Part shown: one piece after another, positions 56,498 to 64,000 of the stretch | How positions within the stretch are numbered: the stretch's first letter is position 1 | How the letters are laid out: the number at the start of each line of letters is the position of its first letter | The notes under the pieces: generated by a model | Seen by the model: only the letters and a program-made list of their open reading frames with translations | Told to the model about the DNA's origin: nothing | Databases searched by the model: none | Translations under genes and position numbers: made by a program | Assembly: GCA_963457665.1 (NCBI GenBank) | Contig: OY735203.1 | Location: 2,501 to 66,500, forward strand | Source of the DNA: Thysanoteuthis rhombus | Lineage: Eukaryota > Mollusca > Cephalopoda > Oegopsida > Thysanoteuthidae | Direction of reading: 5' to 3' | DNA length: 64,000 nucleotides

Positions 56498-57297
56498 ATG
56501 TGGCGACCACTATATTTTACTTAAGAATTTGATATGAAACCCTTCTCTTAGCCTTATAACAATAACGTCACTTACTATGATGACTCCCTATAAAAGCTAT
56601 GAACATGTGGTCAAACGCCTTTGTTGCCTTAGCATTTCTAGCTGGTTAACATGTACTTTCCCATTTCTCTAAACTCCCTGCTGGCATAGTTTCTATTCTT
56701 TGACCATGACTACATTTATATCGTCTTGTCCCATATCTTCCTTGATATGAGAATTTTATACCTCCTAAATGTAAATACTGCAACTACTTTTTTTTAGCGA
56801 CCATGCAAAGAATACCACTAATCATAAAGGGTACGACTCATCAAGCTCAATTCGATAGATAAACTAAACAACATTAGACCTTCTATGCCTTGTGTCCCCT
56901 AGATCCTTATCCTTTCCTATATTTCATTTTTACCAATAGGACTGACCTAGACCTAACAGGCCTCTTTTCTTCTCTTTACATGATCAATCACATTGATTCT
57001 TTTATTACATGAATTTCATTTATATTCTTTGTCATGAATGTTATGAATTAAATCTAACTTTCATTTGCCCATTTACATACTTAGTTGTGTTCTTTTTACT
57101 CTGTCTAATATCTGTATCTTCATTTGTACTTGGTGCACATGTTCTCTATACATGTCCCTTCCTCTTTCAACTTTTCCACTGACGTCCATGTGGGACCACA
57201 AACACAGTAGGCGCCCACTCTTCAACTAAAACTCTATAGAATCATTACAAATCTACAAACTGTTGACCTTCCAATGTGAATAGATTCTATAAGGATA
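56498..57297. other. ~800-bp insertion splitting the Gypsy relic
   Basis: Unrelated sequence lies where the pol frame should be continuous. I see no open frame, inverted ends or target duplication that would identify it. Confidence 0.5.
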
Positions 57298-57840
57298 TCT
57301 TATTCCAAAATGTTTTGCAAAAGTAGCACATTTAACAGACATGCAAACATTTTTCTCCCAGAAGATATTCAAAGAGCATCCTTAAAAAAGTATTTTCATT
57401 CACAGCTGCAAAAAGAGCAAAAAGTTGCAGCTTTCAATAAACTCAACTATATCAGTAATGATTGCTCTTCTCATCTTATCTTCTTATCAGACACTTCAAA
57501 TGATACTGTAAGTGCTGTTTAATAACAAGTATTAAATGATAAAGTTACATCTATTTCTTTTTTCTTTTTGAAGCTGCTCTTCCTAAGAAAAAATGACTTC
57601 TTTTATGATCATGGATGCTTAGCCATCTATCTCTCTATCAAAAATTTCTGTCATCTTTTGAATGGTACAGAATTCATGATACTTACTGCCCATAAGCTGT
57701 TAATATATCCGTTCCAAGTAAAACCTGAAAATTATTCTCTGACTGATATTTCTCATCAAATGTATACAATATTCAGTAGATGTGTTTGCAATACAGAAAA
57801 TAAACAATTGCTACAATTTCACCTCTGTACATTTTGATGG
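57298..57840 (+). pseudogene. Ty3/Gypsy-type pol relic, RNase H region, part 2
   Basis: Starting with LIPKCFAKVAHLTDMQTFFS the plus strand continues, with frameshifts, through a region like SSHLIFLSDTSN to FFYDHGCLAIYLSIKNFCHL, then FMILTAHKLLIYPF and VKPENYSL. This matches the Gypsy RNase H order: D-T/A-S, R-E-L-L-A-I-Y-x-A-I-x-H-F, F-x-I-x-T-D-H-K-P-L, K-P-D-N-Y-S. The conserved D of T-D-H-K is A, which together with the stops makes it inactive. No integrase or LTR is seen downstream. Confidence 0.8.
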
Positions 57841-58835
57841 ATGAACTTTCCACGTATTTTAGTGGTTACTGTAGATTTTCTCTACCTAAAAGGTAGCCTA
57901 AAATCAACACCTCAATTTATAGTGAAGTCAGTCATAAAGAAAAGCCAATAAGGGAACCAGATAAAGAAGCTCAGTAGTTGTTTGGCAAATCTGATGAAGA
58001 AGACTTCTATGGATTTGAGTGAAATGTTTCTATATTGATTTGTCATTTCTCTTTGATACTTTCTGAACAAATAAAAATCATATTTACTAGTTATCATTTA
58101 TTAATATTTAATCAGTGTTCAATACAAGTGTGGAGCAAAGTTGTGGGTTTGTTTTGTTTTTCTTGCTGAGGAAAAATTATCAAATGCCTTTATTATGGTT
58201 TTGGTCTTGACTTATAATTGAGCAATCTGATTTACCTGGCTCTTTTACGCTTATTTGACCTCGTCTTATGCATACAGTCAAATTATCTTCAAATATCTCG
58301 AATATCTGCAAAGCATAAATCATTTCGAAACTTTGAACTTGACAAACAACTCCTATAGAATAAATTTGTTGATAATGTAACCACATTTTTCATCTGCTTA
58401 ATATATTGACATCCAAATATTTCTAAATGAATTCACTTCTCAAACATTTTTTAACCCATTTCTATCTAAAGGACTAATATTCAAAAACTTTGGAGATATA
58501 GAAACAGTATAAATCTATAGAACATTTTCTCCATGTTGATACTTTGATTTCTGAAAGAGAAACCACTAGGATGTTATTTGTAATTTTAGATTCTTTTTCT
58601 CACAAACTATTCCCCACATTAAATATAGAGAATTTTCACTTTAACTGACAAATATGGAAAAAATGAAATTCATGCAAGTTTCAATAAGGAAAAAAATCTA
58701 CAATGGTAAATTTAAGGGAACAAAATGAACGTCATTGCAATAGTTAAAAGATGAATTCTCCCTAGATAAACTAAGAACATCAATGTACATATGATATTGA
58801 TAATTGTGGAGTTAGCACTTCAAAACTACTTTCTC
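57841..58835. other. AT-rich noncoding stretch
   Basis: No recognisable gene, RNA or repeat; small open frames only. Confidence 0.4.
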
Positions 58836-60580
58836 TTTGTAATTATTCAGATACAAATATTAAAAATTGATTTCTTAAAATTGAGAGTGTAGACAGAGAG
58901 TGATAATATTAAATTGTATTTATTGAATTAAAAGTAAATCTCACTATTTCATAACTCCTCATTTAGAAATTAAAGAAATTGGACACAAAATCAAATTAAA
59001 GCAGAGAACTTGCCTTGAGTTTCAATAGTTGAATGATAATTTTCAATCGGATTTCAGTCTATCAAGGTTAACAATATATTATATTTTATGTAGGAAAGCT
59101 AAATAATCCATACTTTATGTGTCTACGTTCAAAGGGAGATAATGCACATGGAAAAATATTTCATCACTTGTTACAGAAGGTTAAAGCATTGAAATAACAC
59201 GACTAGAATGGCTACTTGGTCAGGTGACATGGCCAACGCGTGGGGATTGAAAATGGAAATAAACAAACGATAGAAGAAAACGCTGGAAAACCGAAATAAG
59301 GATTTTTGTTTTGTCGATTTCATGTGGCTTATTAGAATAGAATAGATATGTAGATTGGATTTGTCCTGATATTTCATTCAAGTAATGAAAAATGTCATAC
59401 TTTTAGGCATGATAAGTAATATATAGGACAATTTTTTAAAGCTTGACTATGGGAAATTTCTTTCAATAAAATTGGTTGATTAAGATTGATTTTTGCTGAT
59501 ATCACCATAGCGTTTTCAAAAGTGAAAGAGAAAAACTCTATTTCAATAATCAAGAATACCATACGAAGAATTTATGTATTTTCCTGCCTCATAACAAGTT
59601 CTATATTTTAGGTTCTGATTCCAAAGATCGGAAGATTCCGAAAGATTTCAGAAATTATTTAACTATCCAATACCATAATATTAGATAGTATTCATAGATT
59701 TGAAAATAAATGACAATATTTAATAAGTAATCAATTAGAAATTAAAAAATATCGGACACAAAATCAAATTAAAGCAAAGAACTTACCTTGAGTTTCAGAA
59801 GTTGAATAATAATTTTTAATCAAATTCCACACTATCAAGTTTAACAATATATTATATTTTATGTTGGGAAGCTAAATAATCCATACTTTTTTATGTGTTT
59901 ATGTACAAAGGGAGATAATGCACATGGAAAAATATTTCATCATGTGTGACAGAAACTTCACCCATAGAAATAACACGACTAAAATGGCTACTTGGTCACA
60001 TGACATGGCCAACGTGCGGGAATTGGAAATAGAAGTAAACAGACGATAGAACAAAATGCTGGAAAACCAAAATAAGACTTTTTGTTTCGTCGATTTTGTG
60101 TAGATTATTAGAATAGAAAGATGTGTAAATCTAATTTGTACTATTATCCAATTCAATTGATGAATGAGTAATACTTCTAGGTATGATCAGTATTACATAG
60201 GGCAATTGTTTTCAGGTTAGACTGTGGAGAATTTTTTTGGATAAAATTGGTGGATTAAGATTTTATTTCGTTGATATCAACAAAGTGTTTTCAAAAGTGA
60301 AAGAGAAAAACTCTATTTCAATAATCAAGAATAGCATACAAAGAATATATGTATTTCCTTCCTCATTAGAAGTTCTACATCTCAAGTTCAGATTCCAAAG
60401 CATGGATAAATTCTAAAGATTTGAAAAATTATTTAACTATCCAATACCATAACATTAAATTGCATTTATTGAATTGAAAATAAATCTCATTATTCCATAA
60501 CTCCTCAGTTAGAAATTTAAAATATTGGACACAAAATCAAATTTAAGCAGAGAACTTACCTTCAGTTTCAATAGTTATAA
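58836..60580. repeat. 773-bp tandem array, about 2.3 units
   Basis: The same splice-donor-like landmark (minus strand) falls at 59008, 59781 and 60554, exactly 773 bp apart. Each unit has GGACACAAAATCAAATT, a TATTTTATGT-GGAAGCTAAA block, and GGAAAAATATTTCATCA with TAACACGACTA, as at 42281-42960. The first unit has an internal deletion near 58890 and the last stops at about 60580. Minus-strand donors read CTCAAG/GCAAGT, CTCAAG/GTAAGT and CTGAAG/GTAAGT. Confidence 0.88.
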
Positions 60581-60714
60581 CTTATGCAAATTGTCATATT
60601 TCATGAAATTATGTAGAAAAATTACACACATAAGATGGACATTTGGTGAAGATGCATAAACCATCCAATCATTTTCATCAAATACCAAAGAGACTTTATA
60701 AGTCTTTCACTTAC

Positions 60715-60817
60715 CCATGACTAATTCTCTTGACAGGACTCCTTCATGATCTTCACATCTGAAGTTGGCACTTTCTCTTGCTAGGCAGCCAATTGGGAGT
60801 AAATCAAACTCTTTATT
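60715..60817 (-). CDS. Candidate coding exon, unrecognised
   Basis: A 103-bp minus-strand interval between TTTTTACATTTCAG and GTAAGTGAAAG. Only one frame is open: NKEFDLLPIGCLARESANFR then CEDHEGVLSRELVMG. Both splice sites fit consensus well. The A-x-F-x-C pattern is faintly immunoglobulin-like, but I cannot assign a family. It lies on the same strand as, and upstream of, the kinase exons, so it could belong to the same gene; that is inference. Confidence 0.45.
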
Positions 60818-61457
60818 CTGAAATGTAAAAATGAATTTAGATCAACAAAAATAATGAATAAAATTAAAATATAAAATGTTTAAGGCTTGTTTATCATTTA
60901 TAATGAAAATCAAACGTGAATATTTCCATTATTGATGAAAAAATAATCGTATATTGGTGGAAAAAAGCTTATAATTCAATAAAATGTGTAAATGATAAGA
61001 TTATAAATACAGTCTGGATAATTGGAATGAAATGATGAGAACATTAAGTTATAAAATTAAAGTTTTTTCTACTAAATTGAAAAAAATATTATCACTCCTG
61101 TAAAGTTTATTTATAAAATAAAAAATACAAGAACTTGAGAATGTGTAAAAAAAAAATTGGTGACAAATGAGAATAATTCAGGGAAATGCATTTTTTTCTT
61201 AATATTCCTGCTTTGATAAGGAATATCTAACATGTCAACAAATACAATACTGTTTTAGCTTGTATAGTCTATAGAATTATATTTTGATGCTCTTACCACT
61301 GAGCTAAACAGTCGCTGGTAATGCAAAGGCCCAAATAACCACTTCCACATCAAGTTCTCATCTCGTTAATTCTCAGTCTATTCGGCTCATTCAACGCACA
61401 ATTATTCACATACTTTTCCCCAATTATCTTGTTATGTATGTACATACAAACCTTATT
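60818..61457. other. AT-rich stretch with a tRNA-half-like sequence
   Basis: On the minus strand TAGCTCAGTGGTAAGAGCA (around 61288-61306) is a perfect tRNA D-arm/A-box, but no B box or second half follows. It is a fragment of a tRNA or SINE. Otherwise nothing recognised. Confidence 0.4.
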
Positions 61458-64000
61458 ACTGTTACGATATAAATAGTTTTTGTGTTTATCTGTTGGTAGT
61501 TCAATTTTTTCAGATTTCTTTCAGCTTCTCCCTGGATAATACAAATAAAGAAGATGACAATCAGTTTTACGGCAGTGTTTTTTTTCAAATGCAAGATGTT
61601 AATTTCATGATAGAATCATAAATCATCAAATAATCATATCAAATATACTAAATGATAGAAAAAAAATAATGAAAGGAAAGTCAGAATTTCCTATTTTATG
61701 CATAGAAATGCACATGAGGAAAAAAAGGTAGAAAAGTGAAAGCAATGAAATGATCTCGAATAAGATGATGGGAGAAAAAGTGAAGAAAATCCAATTATAT
61801 GATTTATCAAAGAATGTTTTAAGAAAAGAATTGAGGATAAAGACATGAGAGCAAAATTGAAAATTCATGTCTCTATTTATTTAATAATTTCATTATAGAT
61901 TCTTTGTAACTTTTTATATCACTTCAACTTCAACTGACTTAGTAAGTAACATTAACAAAATAATTTTGAATGGCATGCTAATATTCAACATTCAGTGCTC
62001 TACTATTTTGAATACAACTTTGAAATCTATGCATGCATTTACAAAGGTAATTTTCTGAACACTATTCAACTACATAGACTGAAAGAATTCATGTTTATAA
62101 ATGCACCTTTTTTTTTAAGGAAACAAGGCACATCACTGATTTTGCAAAATAAATTTTACACTTTTCATGAAATATTATTCCATTGTTTTATCATTCTGAA
62201 TTTAACCATTTCATGTTGGCACAGTATTCAGGTGCATGCATGTATATGAGCGTTTCAGTAGTCTTATTCTATGTGTATTGTGTTATGAAGGCGTTGAAAA
62301 CAAAAAAGTTTTTGATGTTTACTTAGTATAATAAATATTATTTTGCAAAGCCTTCTTATTCTGATAATTTCAGAATCGCTTTATTCTCAAAAATACATTT
62401 CAATTATATGTAAGCTTTGAAATGATAAATTATTTCATTCAAAAATCATTTACATGACAATCTATGGCAGGCTGCTCTCCTTCCAAACATCCAATGGAAT
62501 ATCTAATATGACATGTTTGGAAAATGTTCAGAAATTCTATCTAAGTCTATAACCATATACAGAGACATCATTCAAAAATATACAATTACTTCGTGTATCA
62601 GATATTTCAGAAAATAACTATTAATGATGTATCTGTTCAATCATGTGTAAATGCAATAAAAGTACAAGCATATATTTCCCTAAATGCATACATTCTAATA
62701 TATGTTCATCAGTAATTGCACAAGTTAAATCCATTGGCTCTTGTGGCTGTTTAATAATAGTGGATAAATTAGTGCATGGTCAGTAAAAGCATAAAGCAAT
62801 TAATATGAATGGTGGATATCAGTAATTTAACCATATCAACTTTTTTTGTGCTAAACTTTGATTATGTTATCAGAATTTCAATTCAAAATATGCCTAATGG
62901 AAGCTATCTTTTATGAAAGATACTTTGATATTTAAAACATATACAATATGCTCGATTTGCTTATGTATTTTATTATTTTATGCATTATTTTTATTGGTTA
63001 TAATCAATCAGTAATACTATCTTGGTACTAGGGATTGAAATGAAAACATTCATTTGGTACCAAAGTTCTAGAGTCACTGACCTACTATTTTACATTAGTA
63101 AGTTATAAATCATCAAGTACTTAAATAAATAAATGCATAGGTAACTCTCAGACTTAAATATTTTTCATAAATTTAAAAGATATCCACCCATATTTTAAAT
63201 AAAAAATATTTGCATCCTCATCATTGTCTTGATATGTGCATGATTTTGCTCAAAATAGATGGAGGAATTGTTAATGAAATTAATTTGACACAATTTTTTG
63301 AAATAAGAAATGTACTTCAGATATTGAATAAAATAATCCCCACGTTTATGAGGATCTGGATACAATTTTATTCATGAAAAGCTGAATTGAAACAAACCAC
63401 TTTGGACTTGCAGAAGAAAGAGCCAAGCCTCAGTTTTAGGAGGTGAGGGTGCAAATCAAGCTTTGCTAAACTTGGTGCTTAAAGCAATTGGGCAAAGTTT
63501 AACCTTTGGGCTGTCAAAAATGGATTGCTAGATTAGGACTGATTTTCACAAAGCACTGGATTGTTTTGAAAATAAGCTCATATTCCTTTCTTCGTACTTC
63601 ATCATTTTCATTAGGAAAAGAGTTTCTAGAATTTAAATAAAATGAATAGACAAAAATATGTGAATTGTTAGATCATAATATATCCATTCAATTATTTGCA
63701 AGAGATTAATGAAATATGTGTACCGCAACAATATGTACTGTAATATTATAATTTATTTATCTAAATATTTACAAGATTATAAAGAAATTTGAACTATGAT
63801 AATATAAACTGTAATTTATTCATTTGATCACATATTTATGAGATTATTATTCATCTGTGAAATATTACAGACATTTCTTAGTTATTCATTCTGAAATATA
63901 TGAACTACTCTTTATATTGTATCAAAATAGCCGAGAAATAATAAAATTGAGAATTTACTTTAAATTTCTGTGATTGATGTCTCTCTTCTCAGAACTACTC
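61458..64000. repeat. Segmental duplication, copy R (cut by window end)
   Basis: 61458-61680 matches 39713-39932. 62052-63008 matches 48255-49513 without its TTAGGG insertion. 63009-64000 matches 39933-40930 and 49514-50255. By alignment with copy P, a third kinase exon would be expected about 640 bases beyond the window end. Confidence 0.92.

Noticed and set aside
61260..61320. A tRNA gene on the minus strand
   Set aside because: Only the D-arm/A-box half is present; no anticodon stem, T arm or acceptor pairing.

Overview
This window is the left end of a eukaryotic chromosome. It opens with about 1.2 kb of uninterrupted CCCTAA (TTAGGG on the other strand), the telomere repeat of most animals, and then runs into AT-rich, repeat-packed subtelomeric DNA. 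TTAGGG telomeres, intron-bearing exon fragments, tRNA-derived SINE heads, RTE-type and R2-like LINEs, a Penelope-like element with a GIY-YIG endonuclease, Gypsy and mariner relics and about a dozen long (TA)n tracts point to an invertebrate animal. A mollusc, perhaps a cephalopod, is my inference from the repeat mix; nothing in the sequence proves it.

Layout. 1-5505: telomere, a variant-telomere zone, a 190-bp satellite array (about 20 units in two subtypes) and a degenerate telomere-like tract. 5506-26100: mostly noncoding DNA with scattered relics: tRNA-Val-like SINE, an inverted RTE copy, an OTU-domain pseudogene, a mariner fragment, several RTE 3' ends and a hammerhead ribozyme motif at 24195-24236. 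26124-28285: a dispersed repeat followed by the C-terminal part of an R2-like retrotransposon. 28513-38890: a large inverted structure with outer arrays of an ~89-bp repeat, two nearly identical 2.76-kb arms carrying a CRE/TATA promoter-like block and possible exons, and a diverged centre. 39713-43880: a duplicated segment carrying one exon of a myosin-light-chain-kinase-like kinase (minus strand), a CpG-rich block and an interstitial telomeric tract. 44379-47700: a nearly complete RTE element with tandem 5' leader repeats. 48255-51320: a second copy of the kinase-exon segment, with a short TTAGGG insertion. 51640-53265: Penelope-like element. 55375-57840: 131-bp tandem array and a split Gypsy pol relic. 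58836-64000: a 773-bp tandem array, a possible coding exon and a third copy of the duplicated segment, cut by the window end.

No complete cellular protein-coding gene is visible. The host-gene evidence is limited to the duplicated kinase exon and one unrecognised exon with good splice sites. Most of the window is mobile DNA and segmental duplication. The items I rate highest are the complete hammerhead ribozyme beside a (TA)n tract, the palindrome with mirrored promoter-like blocks, the duplicated kinase exon, and the two-subtype subtelomeric satellite whose ends both lie close to one phase of the repeat unit.
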